Assembly (NCBI GenBank): GCA_021234155.1
Contig: JAJEKV010000109.1
Location: 2,660,738 to 2,724,737, forward strand
Direction of reading: 5' to 3'
Length of the DNA: 64,000 nt
Source: Isoetes taiwanensis
Lineage: Eukaryota; Streptophyta; Lycopodiopsida; Isoetales; Isoetaceae
Below the pieces are notes generated by a model. It was not told where the DNA came from, did no database searches, and was given only the letters and a program-made list of their open reading frames with translations. Positions 48,141-61,036 of this stretch are shown here, piece by piece. Made by a program: the position numbers and the translations under genes. Positions within the stretch are counted from its first letter, which is position 1, and each line of letters opens with the position of its first letter.

Positions 48141-48388
48141 ATTTCATTTCATTTGTGTTATTGTAGATGTTGAACTGTGTGTGAGTATTCTTGCCGAATT
48201 GTCAGCAATATCATATATAACAATGGTGCAAACTTGGATGATGCCAGAAGTTTGTCGCATTCGCATTTCATTTCATTTGTGTTATTGTAGATGTTGAGCT
48301 ATGCGTGAGCATTCTTGTCGAATTGTCAGCAATATCATATATAACAATGGTGCAAAACTCGGATGGTGCCAGAAGTTTGTCGCCTTTG
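48141..48388. repeat. 123-124-bp direct repeat, two units (copy B)
   Basis: Units start at 48141 and 48265, equivalent to 1845-2091 in copy A. Confidence 0.85.
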
Positions 48389-49226
48389 CAATTAAATGTC
48401 GATCGCGTTGTTGGAAATTTTGTGCAAGTTTCGAGGAACACAGAGTATTTTGTTCTCATAATGAATTGCATGTAAAAGTTTCATTAACACTTTCAAAGAG
48501 CGCCTTCTAAAGATTTACTAAAAAATGCATTTGCCTGCTTTTCAATAATCGAGTCAACATGACCTTTGTTTTTTAAATCAACATGACATTGTAGTTAACA
48601 ACACCACTATTTCTTGGCTTAATAAATTGTTCCCATAATGATAGAATTACTTTTGCACACAATCTTATGCACTAACAACACATATATTTTTCTTATGCAC
48701 TAACAACACATATTTTTTCTCAATGACGTAATGATGCCAAAGGAAACATTTGTTTTTTAAACTTCAAGCAATTTGTGTGGTGGCCTTCACCATTGTGGGG
48801 ATCTCTACTAGTTCAACCCCAATCCACAGTATTGCCACATGCCAAGTTTATTATTTCTCAAAACTTTCTATCTACGGAATGACGACAGGTCAAACATCAA
48901 CTGAGGCTCTTGACCACTGTTCAACACCTTCATAGAGCACACAAACACTTCAAACTATAATAAAAAGTTACTATCTTAATTCTGAAAGTTGACTGCTCAA
49001 CCATCTCAAAAAAGAGTTAAATTGAGAGTTAAATTGATGCTTTTATAGAGCACTTTAAAACTCTGGAAAAACTTGCTAAATTAAAAACTTTCTATTTAAG
49101 CATTCACTGGTCAAGAAATTGTAAAAAATGTTGAAGGTGTGGTTTTGACAACCTTCTACTTCGATAGTGGTGTGATATGATATGCACTATGCACGTAATC
49201 AATAGCTCGAGGGAATAGTCTAGTTG

Positions 49227-49920
49227 GAATATGTAGCACAATAACAGGGGGTTCCAGGGGGATTTGATATGGATGTAAAAATGACAATTCCTAAAACCAT
49301 AGTCTATATATTTCAAAAACAATTGAATGGGTTGTTATAAAAAAATCATAGATTCAAGATAGAAAATAATCACATTAGCTCACTGGATATTTTGGTTAAA
49401 GTAGTATTATTAGGACATTGAGTTATTTTGGTAGAGGCTCGAGCCCCCGTATTTCATATTCTAGAATTTAGGCAAAACCGTATAGAGGTTCGATATTCCC
49501 TCAAAACCATATTTCATATTTCAAAATCATAGGCGCCTCCAATCATAAATGACCATAAGCGAAATGAGAGGTGCCCAGAGGCCCCAATATATAGTCTGGG
49601 TCGTAAGATCGACGGATCCAACGATTGTGGTAGTCCAGGGTGCACCTCATTTAGAATATGTAGCACAATAACAGGGGGTTCCAGGTGGTTTTGATATGGA
49701 TGTAAAAATGACAATTCTTGAAACTATAGACTATATATCCCAAAAACAATTGAATGGGTTGTTATAACAAAAAATATAGATTCAAGATTGAAAATAATCA
49801 CATTAGCTCACTGGATATATTGACTAAAGTAGTATTATTAGGACATTGAGTTACTTTGGTAGAGATTCAAGCCCCCTATTTCATATTCTAAAATCTTAGG
49901 CAAAGTCGTATAGAGGTTTG
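49227..49920. repeat. About 270-bp direct repeat spaced by 427 bp (copy B)
   Basis: Starts at 49227 and 49654, equivalent to 2924-3613. The unit pair has the same period in both copies. Confidence 0.85.
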
Positions 49921-50269
49921 TTTAGAGTCTGGGTTCGGGATCGCGTGCGAGACAACCCTCTGTGAGGACCCTTGGATCAAGCAGACAAATCCTAATAGAG
50001 TGTCACGCGGGATTTTGCAAAGAAATCAGAACAGAAATAATGAAACAGAACAGAAAAGCAAAAAGACTATATGCCAAGATAAGGCTCCTTGAATATCAAA
50101 AAGAGTACATAAACTTCTCACAAAGACAAGAAAACTGAAACAAGACAATACTGTGTCTCATCTAAAAAGTTGAGATCTAACTCTACTGGTATATATAGTA
50201 CAATGGCCTTGGGCCCAGAATAGACATTTGGCAGTGCCTTTCACAACAAAAGAATGGCCATTTAGCGAT

Positions 50270-50600
50270 GTGGGGTTGCAACGTCTGGGTCACGCGACGT
50301 CACATTTGATGTGACCATGTCACGTCGCGTGCACGTCGCAGACACGTCACATGCGACGTGTACTGCAACGTCTGACGTCGTGTATGCCAGTGCCACGGCG
50401 TGCGTTGTCCTGGGCGATTTTGTCACGCCAGGTGGCACGTTGGCGACGTGACGTCGCATGCAACGTGACGTGACAATAAAGATCGCATGCCACGTCAGTA
50501 CGTCGCTGCCACGTGGTGCCAATGGGCATGTGACCTGGCATGTGACCGTTGACTAGACATCGCATGCGACGTGACGTGCCCTGCGACGTAATGGCATTTT
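50270..50600. repeat. ACGT-motif array (copy B)
   Basis: About 19 ACGT cores in roughly 320 bases, mostly as GACGTC, CACGTC, GACGTG or CACGTG, arranged as short inverted repeats (ACGTCGCATGC, GCATGCGACGT). ACGT cores are the binding core of plant bZIP factors, but the array sits in repeat DNA beside a transposon end, so a structural-repeat origin is more likely than a regulatory one. Copy A (3960-4290) shows CGC in many of these places. Confidence 0.7.
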
Positions 50601-51307
50601 TATATTTCCCGGCCTTCATTGTTATTTTTTTTCGCTCCTCTTCCAACCTAGTGCCTTTGGTGTTCTTTTTTTTAACCAAATCTTACACTTGTTGCTGCCC
50701 TACATGGATCGCCATGGTCGTATGCTTGATCGACGTCTGGAGATGGCCAGGAGATAGATTGATGCTGTCCTGGTACCATGGGAGGCTTCAATGCGGAATC
50801 GTCACATGTGAGTGACTGATTCTTGTATTTAGTAGCCTAGACAAATATAAACTAGGAGAGGACCAGGTGCGCGTAGTAAAAAAAAAACGCAGGTGTTTTG
50901 GTCAAGGACACGGTCGCCTCCATCTTGAGTCGAGAGGACCAGGTGCGCCGGGCCCAAACTCACCTTCATACCTTTCTGAGTACAATGTAGATTACAAAAT
51001 TGAGGTGTCGCGAATCAAGGTCATATGCCGACTTCACCTTGAGTGAAGGGGACTCTATGTATCGGGGCTAGCGCGTCTCCAAAATCTTTATTGCAATAGA
51101 AACTTATACAAGGGTCATACTCGGGAAAGGGCATGGTGGGTTCCACCTTGAGTGAGAGGACCAGGCGTCCGGGCCCAATTCTGTCCGTTTTATACCATAT
51201 GTATCTATCACAGCCGTTCAGACTATTGTGCATTATATAGTACTTACCTTTTGCAATTGGCAGAGGGACAAAATAGTTTGCGATTGTAAAAGATGTATGG
51301 GGTTGAT
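50601..51307. other. No recognised gene (copy B)
   Basis: Non-coding between the ACGT array and the CACTA terminus. Two related 45-base words (GTGAAGGGGACTCTATGTA and GGGCATGGTGGGTTCCACC, each near a CTTGAGTGA) suggest an old repeat. Confidence 0.4.
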
Positions 51308-52250
51308 CACTACCACCCCAAAACTGGGTCCACATGTTGTTTTTCAGTGTCTTTTTTGCTAAAAAACAACACCAAAAAACTACGTGTTGTTTTTTGTCCG
51401 GATTTGCTAGAAATGACGTGTAGTTTTTAGCCAAATTTTTATACATGTAGTTTTTTTTATTAAAAGTCTACACGTAGAGTTTTGTCGAAATTATCTACAC
51501 GTGGGAATTATACATGTATCTACATGTTGTTTTTTAGAAGTAGATGTGGTTTTCAAGTGTTGCTTTTTCTAAAATAGACATGTGGTTCTTAATAAAACCT
51601 AAAAGGTCCACATGTAGTTTTTAACTATTGTTTTGTATGAAAAAAACACTAAAAAACTACGTATAGAATTTTGTCCGATTTTGCTAGAAACTACACGTAG
51701 TTTTTTTGTTTTTTCTTTTAACTATGTTGTTTCTAAATGTTGTTTTGTTAAAAAGGTGATATATGTTTTCTAGGAAGAATGTGGTTTTTTGTAAACTCTG
51801 TTGTTTCTAAGTGTTGTTTTCTTAATAAAATGATATGTGTTTTTTAAGAAGAATATGGTTTTTTATAACTCTGTGGTTTCTAAGTGTTGTTTTCTTAACA
51901 AAATGACAGGTGCTTTTTTAAAAAAAATGTGGTTTTTTTTAATTATGTTCTTTCTAGTTGTTGTTTTCTTATAAAAAATGATATGTTTTTTTTACCTATA
52001 TTGTTTCTAAGTGTTGTTTTCTTAGAAAAATAATATGTGGTTTTTAAAAAATACCTGTTGTTTTCAAGTATTCTTTTTCTCATGAAGAAGAACTTCAATA
52101 TATAGGTTTATATAAAATCAACATGTGGTTGTATAAAATAAGCAGTTTCAAGTGTTATTTTTGTGAACAAAAAAACATGGTTTTGAATTGAAAAATATGC
52201 AAGTGTTATTTTTGTTTGTTTTTCTAAAACAAAGACGTGGTTTTGAATTG
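51308..52250 (+). mobile_element. CACTA-type transposon terminus with subterminal repeats (copy B)
   Basis: Starts CACTACCACCCCAAAACTGG after GAT, followed by repeats of GTAGTTTTT, GTGGTTTTT and TAAGTGTTGTTTTCTTA. It is the clean version of 4991-5930 and shows a left end close to the common plant CACTACCAGAAAA type. Confidence 0.65.
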
Positions 52251-52889
52251 AAGATCTAGAAACCATTGGAAAATATATACCTTTATTTTTCAAGATTGCA
52301 GTTACAATTCACAATCAGAACAAAGATATTTTCAGCAAAACTTGCTTGCTGCCATTAACTCTGAAAACATTAAGCAAAGTATCCGCTTTTCAGGTAGAGC
52401 CAGCCATAGGCGTTTGCAGCCGGGTAGACAAATAATCCTTTTGGCTTAGCTGAAAAAAAAACCCAACAATTGTTAGTGGACTATGAACTCAAAATCACAA
52501 AAATCAACTAAACAGTCAAAAGTCTCATAAAGCAAAAAGAGAGCTAGATATTTTAAAGAAAGAAAAAAAAAAAAGGAAATGCAAAAAATTGAAGAAATGG
52601 TCATCATATCAAAAACCCAAAAATCAATGCTCTCAAAAACCAAAAACCAGATTAATCATAATTTCAAAAACCCAGAAACAGAAGAATCCAAAGCCTAGAG
52701 CTAGAATGAAAATCTCTCATAGCCTGATGATGATGGAAGAAGCACAAAAAATGATCTAAAAACTCAAAAATCAAGATTGAAACAGCCAAAAACTAGATTA
52801 AATCCTGGTAATGATACCAGAAACACAAAAAATCAAGCAGATAATGATCTGAGAAGATGAATAAGAAGCTAAGAATTCAAATGGAGTAC
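52251..52889. other. AT-rich stretch with possible short exon (copy B)
   Basis: On the minus strand, a pyrimidine tract ending CAG at 52450 precedes LSQKDYLSTRLQTPMAGST and a stop near 52391, which could join in frame to the phosphatase exon at 52890. I do not see family motifs in it, so it is only a candidate 3' exon. Confidence 0.35.
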
Positions 52890-53865
52890 CTTTTCTAGAT
52901 TATTTCTGATCATGTTGAAGACAGAGCTTCTGTGGCCTTCGACTCTATAGTTAAGATCTCCAAGCCAGATTACAACATCGGATTCTTCAACCACATTATA
53001 ATCGGCAGTATTTCTCCAATAATCGTGTTCGTCGGCCACAGCCGAGCTATTTGGAAGGCAAGAACAGATCGAAACAGAGGCGCCCGCAAAACGCTCGGCA
53101 GATCCTCAAAAACCGAAAGCATTTTTTCTTCCACATTGGTTTCGTGGGTCGCACCGAACCAAAGAAAATCAGCATAAGCATTTTTAAAAAACCCAAATCA
53201 TTCGAGCTCGGGACTGGGCGGATTTGATGCATTAGCAGCTCGAAAAAAAGGGGAATTTTTTTTTTTTTTGGAGTCAAGCTCGGGCGATGGCGATCCGGGC
53301 GGTGACTTACGAGCAAGATGGCAAAGGCTATGAAGAGAAAAGAGGTCTTTTTGAAGCGTAAAGCAACCGCTACGGCCCCTTTCTCGGTCGAACCACGACT
53401 CCACCAAATCCTCCAACTCCGACCTTGTCGATTTTGATATCCGATTTTCAAATAAATAGTCGAATGATTCTAAAACGTAAAAAATCCTTGAAGAATCGAG
53501 CTATGGCTTGAAGGATCTTAACGAGATGAGGGATTCCAGAGGTTTTCTTTACTTAAGATGAATAGTTGAAGAGACAGTAAATGGACGCCGCTACTAAGTC
53601 GCAGGAAAAATGGAAGACGTAAATTTATTTTCTTGCACAGTATTAAAAATGGTAACAGAGAAATGAATTTTGATCTGGATTTGAATTTGTTACCAGTAAT
53701 TTTGGCCCAAAACGTCTAGAATCGAGGTCTCCAGGCTGCAATTCGGTGCTTCTTGAAGACCCACAATGTAGAAATCATACCCAGTTCCTGCATCTTCTAG
53801 GAGTTTAACTAAATTTCCAAAAGTATCCTGCCGTATTAGTTTGCAAGATCCGAATTCTTTGCACA
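52890..53865 (-). pseudogene. Inositol-polyphosphate 5-phosphatase gene fragment (copy B)
   Basis: Two exon-like pieces of the catalytic domain. The upstream piece, ending at 53694 with the donor TACTG|GTAACA, reads DTFGNLVKLLEDAGTGYDF then YIVGLQEAP and SILDVLGQNY, the family's GLQE region. The downstream piece (about 53040-52890, donor AAAAG|GTACTCC) reads YNVVEESDVVIWLGDLNYR then VEGHRSSVFNMIRNNLEK, with the hallmark WLGDLNYR. Such enzymes remove the 5-phosphate of inositol phosphates or phosphoinositides. The 5' domain and the C-terminal SDHRPV motif are missing, and the sequence between the pieces has stops. Placement just inside a CACTA-type end suggests a captured gene fragment rather than a resident gene. 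Confidence 0.8.
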
Positions 53866-56104
53866 AGTGCCAGCGACCACAGCAGAGGGCGGATATGCAG
53901 AGGCCGAAGAGGAGGATGAAGAATGCTGGAGGATGAGAAAGACGAAGGCGGGAACAGACATGGCATGCAACGCTGCAAGGCGGGAATTCGGTCGACCAAT
54001 AGAACAATAGGCTCTGGATCAAAATCCAAGCCGTTAATTAAGACCACATCTCGGCCGTTTATTTGGTTTTTTTTTTAGTGGCTTTCTCACAATTTTCTAT
54101 GGTATTTTCTTTAATTGGCTCTGTCTCACACAATTTTCTATATGTGTGTGTGTTTTTGGCATTTTCAAGGGTTTATGGGTTTGTTTTTAAGATTGAATAT
54201 CAACCATTGATCTTCAGCATATCCCGAGCATCATACGAAATCAATGGCTAACATCTTTTTCCCAAAAAAATACTTTGCCACTTTCTAAGGTAGATTTCAA
54301 GCATCCCAACATGTAATTTTGCCATCCATTAAATTCACAACATTTGCATACGACTATGATATTTACATCAAAACTCCTGTACATGACCATGGCTTCAAAG
54401 CATATGGATTAATATTTGAAGAAATCAACAGCCGAATACTCTATGCTATTTGTCCAAGGCGACCTGTTTTTCCCTGCTAAGCACATAAGCCATGCCCAGA
54501 CGTCCTCACTATAACCCTGCACACTGCATCTAGGTACTGCCATGTCGGGATGTCGCCATAGACGATTCAAGCGAGCAAAAGCAGAAGGCCCAAGATTTCT
54601 GTGAGATACAAGAAACGGAACCTCGTTCAAAGGAAAAAAAGGAAATTAACAAAGCCAAAACAACAAATAGCCCTCAATCGGACCTAAGAAGCCCCAACCG
54701 GCCTATGGGGGGTTTCCATCGCCGCCACTGAGGCAGACCGCCTTCACGCGGACGCCCCGAATTAACTTCCTTGGATGGCTTATTTGTGTGTCTCCATGTG
54801 TTAATGTTTTTTTATGTCCATTAGATGAAGGTATGATGTCCAGAATATGCTAAATCAAGGGCATGGGATTTTACACCTCACACCCCTGTATAGCACAACG
54901 CTCCCCATACGCCATATACACGTAGCGAATGGGAAATACGCTGTCATGAACCATTGTTTTCGCGAATCGCACTGTAAGCCTGCATAAGCTCCACAACTGC
55001 TACAAAGCAAATCTAAGTCCGGGCCTAAATCCCAATCCACACCGAAGATGATAAGAGGGCTCTCTCTCGGCTAGGGAAACCTCTCCGCTTCCTCATTCCC
55101 CTCGCTTCCTAAAACAAAACCGCTGGAAGAAAGGGGAAGAACCAAATAGGCCAAGGCCGACGGCCCTCCAAAAATGTAAGCAAGAAGAAATGTGAACCGC
55201 CAAGCATGCCATCAGAGGGCCGACTTGGGCAGAGGCAACCGACTGGCAGAGTAGGTGGCATCCGAAGAGCCCCATCGGGCTGTTCTTAGCAGCCCCCGTG
55301 AAGCCAACACCTGCTATACACCGCTATTTCCCCACCATGAACAAAGAACCACAAAAAGAGAAGAACGCCGCACCATAGAGAAAAAATTTGAATCCCCTTC
55401 CGCCCACCTACACCAAAATCATACGAAGTGGCGATATTTCGTGGGGCGAATGGCATTGTCGCGACATGTCATGTGATAGCAAGGATCATCCGCACAAAGA
55501 GAACACAAAGCATGAAAGAAAATTTCTAATGATAAATAAACCATCATGTTGATAAACCGATAAAAGTTTGCTTAAACCATCACTTTAAGACTAAACCAAA
55601 GATGAAACTTTATTTATGTAGTATTGCTAATTTGAGCTAATCTTATCTAAGTTAGGGCGACACTTACCAAACTTAGCTCTCTAAGCAATACCAAATTTTG
55701 ACCAGCCGAGAAGTCACAGCTTGACATGCACATGATGATGTGGCATGCCATTTGACATGTCATGCTAAATAACCAAGGCCAACTTTTGACTAGCCCAAAA
55801 ATCCAAAAATGTGCAACTTTGGTTTTCCATGGGGTGATGTGGCAAAGTTTTGATGACATGGCAAGATATGGGTGACATGGACATAATAATGACCATATGC
55901 AAACTCCTGCTGTTTGTCTCCATCTCGATGCAAAAATGTAGTGTTCATGTTATGGATCGCCTCCTTACCACAAGTGGCCGTGGATTTGACAAAGGCATGT
56001 CGTTACCCTTGTAGCACCACCAAACAAAGATGGAAAAGATGATGTGGCACTCGCGGGTGACATGGCATGCCAAGTAAGCAAGGTCAAGTTTTGACTAGAC
56101 CTAG
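53866..56104. other. Unrecognised stretch (copy B)
   Basis: Counterpart of 7700-9725. The minus-strand frame 54409-54630 (HRNLGPSAFARLNRLWRHPD, later DVWAWLMCLAGKNRSPWTN) is preserved better than its neighbours but is not recognised. The end carries GACATG-rich words leading into the satellite. Confidence 0.4.
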
Positions 56105-56690
56105 TCTCCAACATGCCACCTAGGCTCAAACATGTCAAGGTGGCTCAATCATGCCACGTGGGCTCCAACATGCCACCTAGCTCCAACATGCCACATAGGC
56201 TCAAACATGCCAAGCTAGCTCAAACATGCCATGCAAAGCTCCAACATGCCACCTAGGCTCAAACATGCCAAGGTGGCTCCAACATGCCAACTAGCATGCC
56301 AAGGTGGCTCAAACATGCCATGCGGCTCCAACATGCCACCTAGGCACAAACATGCCAAGGTGGCTCAAGCACGCCACCTAGGCTCCAACATGCCACCTAG
56401 GCTCCAACATGCCACCTAGACTCCAACATGCCACCTAGGCCGAAACATGCCAAGGTGGCTCAAACATGCCAAGATGGCTGAAACATGCCACCTAGGCTCC
56501 AACATGTTAGCCTACGCCAAACATGTCACGGGTTCCAATCTAGCCATTTAGGTTCCAACATGCCATCTAGGCTCAAACATGCCACGCAAGCTAAACATGC
56601 CACCTAAACTCAAACATGCCAAGGTGGCTCAAACATGCCACGTGGGTTTAACATGCCACCTAGGGCTCTAACATGCCAAGGTGGCATGTT
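56105..56690 (+). repeat. ATGCCACC satellite, forward arm (copy B)
   Basis: Around 29 units of CAACATGCCACCTAGGCTC and AAACATGCCAAGGTGGCTC. It is more regular than copy A. Confidence 0.95.
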
Positions 56691-56997
56691 GGAGCCCCAA
56701 GGGCATGTTTGAGCTGGGCCATGTTGGGTGGCATTTTGGAGCCTAGGTGGCATGCGTGAGCCTAGGGCATATTAGAGTCTAGATGGCATGTTGGAGTCGA
56801 GGTGGCATGTTTGAGCCACCTTGGCATGTTGGAGCCTAGGTGGCGTGCTTGAGCCACTTTGCCATGTTTGAGCCTAGTGGCATGTTGGAGCCCGCATGGC
56901 ATGTTTGAGCCATCTTGGCATGTTTGAGTTTAGGTGGCATGTTGGAGCCTCGGTGGCATGCCACCTTGGCATGTTTGAGCCTAAGTGGCATGTCGGA
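56691..56997 (-). repeat. ATGCCACC satellite, reverse arm part 1 (copy B)
   Basis: Reverse-oriented units after the hinge at about 56670-56695, ending at the retroposon insertion. Confidence 0.95.
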
Positions 56998-58735
56998 AAA
57001 AGATCCGATGATTCACGGTTCTTGGCGCAGATCTCGGGGCTAGGGCTAGCTAGAAGAGAGGAGAGTCGCCTTCCTCTCTCCAATCCGCATCGCCACCTCC
57101 ATCCCTCGTGTGCCCGCAGATATTAGGGAAAGTGCTAGCAAGGCGGGGACAATCCATTTCAAAATTTCTGGAAAAAGATCCGCACAAATCGATTTTTTCT
57201 TCTCCTCTCGGGCGGACATAACTGGATCTTTTTGGGGAAATGTGTAACCACAAACGTGTGGTTCTCTTCTTTGATGTTTTTGCATTATTTCCATCTCCTT
57301 TCTTGAAGATGGTCACGCCGAAATGGTTTGCCCAATTGGGACACCGGGCCTATAAGGTGAAGAGAAGAATAGTTTCTCAACAAGATTCGTGTTGTGGAGA
57401 TGTGACATCATGTAATTTTTTGCGGTTGAAAACCCTCGATCCAATGGAATTTCTTTGAATGAATTCTATTTTGCCATTATCTCTTCACTCTTTCTTACTA
57501 GCGTGAAGATCCAGTCTTTGCAAAATGATGATTAGAAAGATTATGTTTTGTCGGGGAGCTATGCAGATGAATCCGAATTATTGATTTATATTGAAGAGGC
57601 AAAGGACAATTAGATATATGGCAGCAGCTAAAAATCTAAATGCTTAAGCATGAAGCTTGAGCATAGAAGATTGAGCACAGAAGCACCTAGGTTTCTTTTA
57701 AGCCTAATCGCTAAGCTTGAGAAGCCACTCAAATACTTAAATTTGGGTGAAAATTTGGTAACCGATGCCAAATTACCTTGGCTTTCCATATGGAATTAGC
57801 ATGCCGATAATCGCTATGTCCGAGCATGTGCTTCTTCGTGTAATCGATATGCCCGTTCGCGGTCATATTTGGTCGGCCGGCCTTATAGTCTAAGGACGAC
57901 ATCTTCTAGAATGGGACTCGCATGAAACCAACAAACCGCCCGACTTGCTTCTCATTCATCTCAGCAGATTTTCTACAATGGTGGATAGTGGGTAGCCGCA
58001 CACATGCTTAACTATCCATAAAAATAAAGGGAAAATCCAATTATATCATTTGGACCCCAACAAAATACAATGCTAATAGAGACTGGCTAGTGTAATTACG
58101 AAAAGCTTATCAACGGATTAAAAAACCCCGCCCTTTTGGGTTTTCGAGGAAAACCCTAGTGATAAGCCTTCTAAGGGGCTTGGACAACGGAAGGCATAAA
58201 AATCGCCTCCCAAAAAACCCATTTTAATGGAAAAGTCAAACAGATGCCGCCGCTAACCCGCACCGCACATCACCAACAAAACAACAAGACAAAACAAACC
58301 TCCCCAGTGGAGGGGGGGACACGCGTGCCAACGCCGATAAAAATACATTAACAAAAGAAGGGGGGAGGGTGGGTGCAAAACATGCATGCTCGCCCCATTC
58401 TAGAATGGCGATCCGATGTCTCGGATCGATGGGATCTTCTTTCTACTTCAGCAATTCAGGTTATTTGTGTGTTTCTCGTGCCAACAGAATTATTTCGAGC
58501 CATTGGCTCTTCCCCGATCATCTTGCGCTTGGTTCCGATGTGGGAGACATCTCGCTCTTTAATGCAGATTTGCTATTAGAGCTTTTAATAAGTTTCGCAG
58601 CTTAAGGGAATGAAGATGTTGAGTCTACTCTCGTAGTAGTTCTCTTCACGTAATGAAGCATTGTAATTTCTTTTCTATATATATAAAAAAAAAAAACCAC
58701 CACCGTTCTCTCAAAAAAAAAAAAAAAAAAAAGGT
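56998..58735 (+). mobile_element. Poly(A)-tailed retroposon in the satellite (copy B)
   Basis: Counterpart of 10616-12339 with a perfect 13-bp duplication, GTGGCATGTCGGA, at 56985-56997 and 58736-58748 and an A-run at 58713-58732. It contains GGGTTTTCGAGGAAAACCC at about 58138-58156 and GATCCGATGTCTCGGATC at about 58410. The insertion therefore predates the 46-kb duplication. Confidence 0.8.
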
Positions 58736-59068
58736 GTGGCATGTCGGAGCCTAAGTGGCATATTATAGTCTAGATGGCATGTTGGAGCCTAGGTGGCATG
58801 TTGGAGCCTAGGTGGCATGTTAGAACCTAGGTGGCGTGCTTGAGCCACCTTGGCATGTTTGAGCCTAGATGGCATGTTGGAGCTTGCATGGCATTTTGGG
58901 CCACCTTGGCATGTTAGAGCCTAGGTGGCGTGTTTGAGTCACCTTGGCATGTTTGAGCCACCTTGGCAGGTTTAAGCCTAGGTGGCATGTTGGTGCCTGC
59001 ATGGTATGCTTGAGCCACCTTGGCATGTTTGAGCCTAGGTGGCATGTTTAATGCACCGTGGCATGTTG
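58736..59068 (-). repeat. ATGCCACC satellite, reverse arm part 2 (copy B)
   Basis: Continuation of the reverse array, equivalent to 12340-12685. Confidence 0.95.
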
Positions 59069-60891
59069 GCAAGGGATAGAATAGAGGGGACCATTCATCT
59101 CGACCATTCATCTTTATTAGTTTTAAAGTTGTAGTTGCCACTATAATCTACCTATCTTTTAATCCCCATTTTCATTTAATTGGCCCAGTCATTTTCTATC
59201 TAAAGTGCATAAAATGCTTAGTCATCATGTCTAGGCAAATTTTGTGTTTTTCCATCTCGTCATATTTTTCGATTTCGCCACTCATCTTTGCCACTTCACC
59301 ATACTCATGCCATGTCATCGTCCATAATTTTTGCAATGAAAGAAGTTTTGCTTGCTCTTTTGATGCCACCTCATTATTTCTAGAGCCATATCATTGCCAT
59401 GTCACCTTATGTGCCATTATTCTACTCTGAATTGCCACTCTGCTCCAAGACATATGTGACGAGACCATGTCTTTGTAATAGTCATATCCTAGTCATATCC
59501 TAGTCATATTCGACTAGGATCTTGCACAATGTCATCACGTAGAGGGAGGGTGTTGACGCCAGAAGACGAACCCTTAAAACCTTCCGGAAGCAGTTCGCCC
59601 CAAATGTCCTCTCCCGAAGGCCCCTGGCCACGGAGGGGCAACTCTTCCACTTCAGAACTGTGAATTGGCTCTACCAAAGGACTCATAACATCAACATTAC
59701 CCTGGGGACCAACTTTCGTGGGCATAAGACCATCCCTTCTCCAAGAAGCGCCAAAGTAGCTCATGTCCAACACGTTCGTAGTTAATTGGCGTAAGAGGTG
59801 GTTGCGGAATAAAGCCATGTCGCGCGTTCTTGTCTCTTTTGTTGCAAAAAATGACCGTATAACTTGGTCCCTAGGGTAATTTCGCCATTCCGGACAACAT
59901 GGTGAAGTCGTATCTCCATTTCGGAGCCTTTGTACTGCCCGAACGACAAAACACTTAGGTTTCTACACGGTCGACCGCAGGACGCTTCGCTTCTCTCCGT
60001 TTCCTTCAGTTGTTTGGGTCCCCCCTTAACCTCCTTGGTTTTTCCTTCTCTTATTTGTCTAGGCAAACCTTGCTACCCCCTTGGTCCCCTTGGTCCCTAG
60101 TGCCATGTTGCCTTTGGTAGCTTTGACCTCGGTATGTATACTTATCTTTGTTATCATGTTCAAGAATTTTTTCCACGAGTTTGCTCCCTCATGTTGCATC
60201 CATGGTTAAATTTTCATAATTTTCTGATACATAGATAATTAGTTACGAATTTATAATCATTTATCTTCAGAAAATAATAAGTAATGCATCTTTTGGCTTT
60301 TTTCTTTGATTTTTGGCATATGTTTTTGCCACATCAGCATCCACGCATATAGAAAATTTCAGAGATTTTTGCATTTGTTTAGATCTCACGCCCCATGTGT
60401 TCTTCGTCTAAATTGCACCTGAGATTTTCTGCACGTACAAGCATTTGTTCTATCTGAAATGTTTACCATGGCATCCCCTGCATAAGTGGCACTTTTGATT
60501 AGGTTTTCATGATTTTCTGACGCTTTGTCTATTTACTGTGATTTCTTATGCTTTTCTGGTTGAAAATTCTTAAGTATGGCATATGTAAGCTTTTGGACCT
60601 GAATTTTTGGTTGTTGGCCTACCACATCAGCAGCCATGTCAAGTAAAAGTTTCAGGAAATTTGGCTAACGGTAAGTGGTTGATGTGTTGCATTTTTTGCA
60701 CTTTAGGTGGAGTTCTTGCTTAATTGCACTTAATCATGGTCAAAAGGTACATGGTCAACCTTATTTGCGCCAAGAAACCCTTATATGCAAGAAAAAACAA
60801 ACTGAAATGGTGGATTTGGCAAAAACACTGAAACAGGGGATGTTTCGAAAGGGGATTTGCTCTCAGAGAACGACATGGAATTCTAGTATGA
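59069..60891. other. Unrecognised repeat-derived stretch (copy B)
   Basis: Counterpart of 12686-14484. It keeps the minus-strand TTNVLDMSYFGASWRRDGLM frame (59504-59818) and its diverged partner at 62985-63110, where the related reading is TTNVLDMSLLALLAEGMVF. The two partners share a protein-like pattern (NVLDMS, then PxxxGNVDVMSPLVEP against YPRYNIDILRPLSEP), which suggests they derive from one old coding element that I cannot identify. Confidence 0.5.
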
Positions 60892-61036
60892 AGACATGTG
60901 ATAATAGATGTATATAGGACATATAGTGGTTCAAGTATTCTTTCCTACTACTATAAAGACATGTGATAATAGCAGTTTAGGACATGCAGTCATTCAAGTG
61001 TTCTTTCCAACTACTATAAAGACATGTGATAATAGA
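60892..61036. repeat. 63-bp tandem repeat (copy B)
   Basis: AGACATGTGATAATAG at 60892, 60957 and 61020. Confidence 0.9.

Larger units (their letters stand above)
47431..49930. other. Upstream flank of receptor kinase, copy B (no gene seen)
   Basis: The 5' side of the gene, which would hold its promoter. It is nearly identical to 1138-3640. I see no convincing TATA box, although CTTTATATGTG on the minus strand near 47565 is a candidate about 130 bases from the ATG. The GAGATGCA / TGCATCTC inverted pair is at 47778-47825. Confidence 0.55.
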
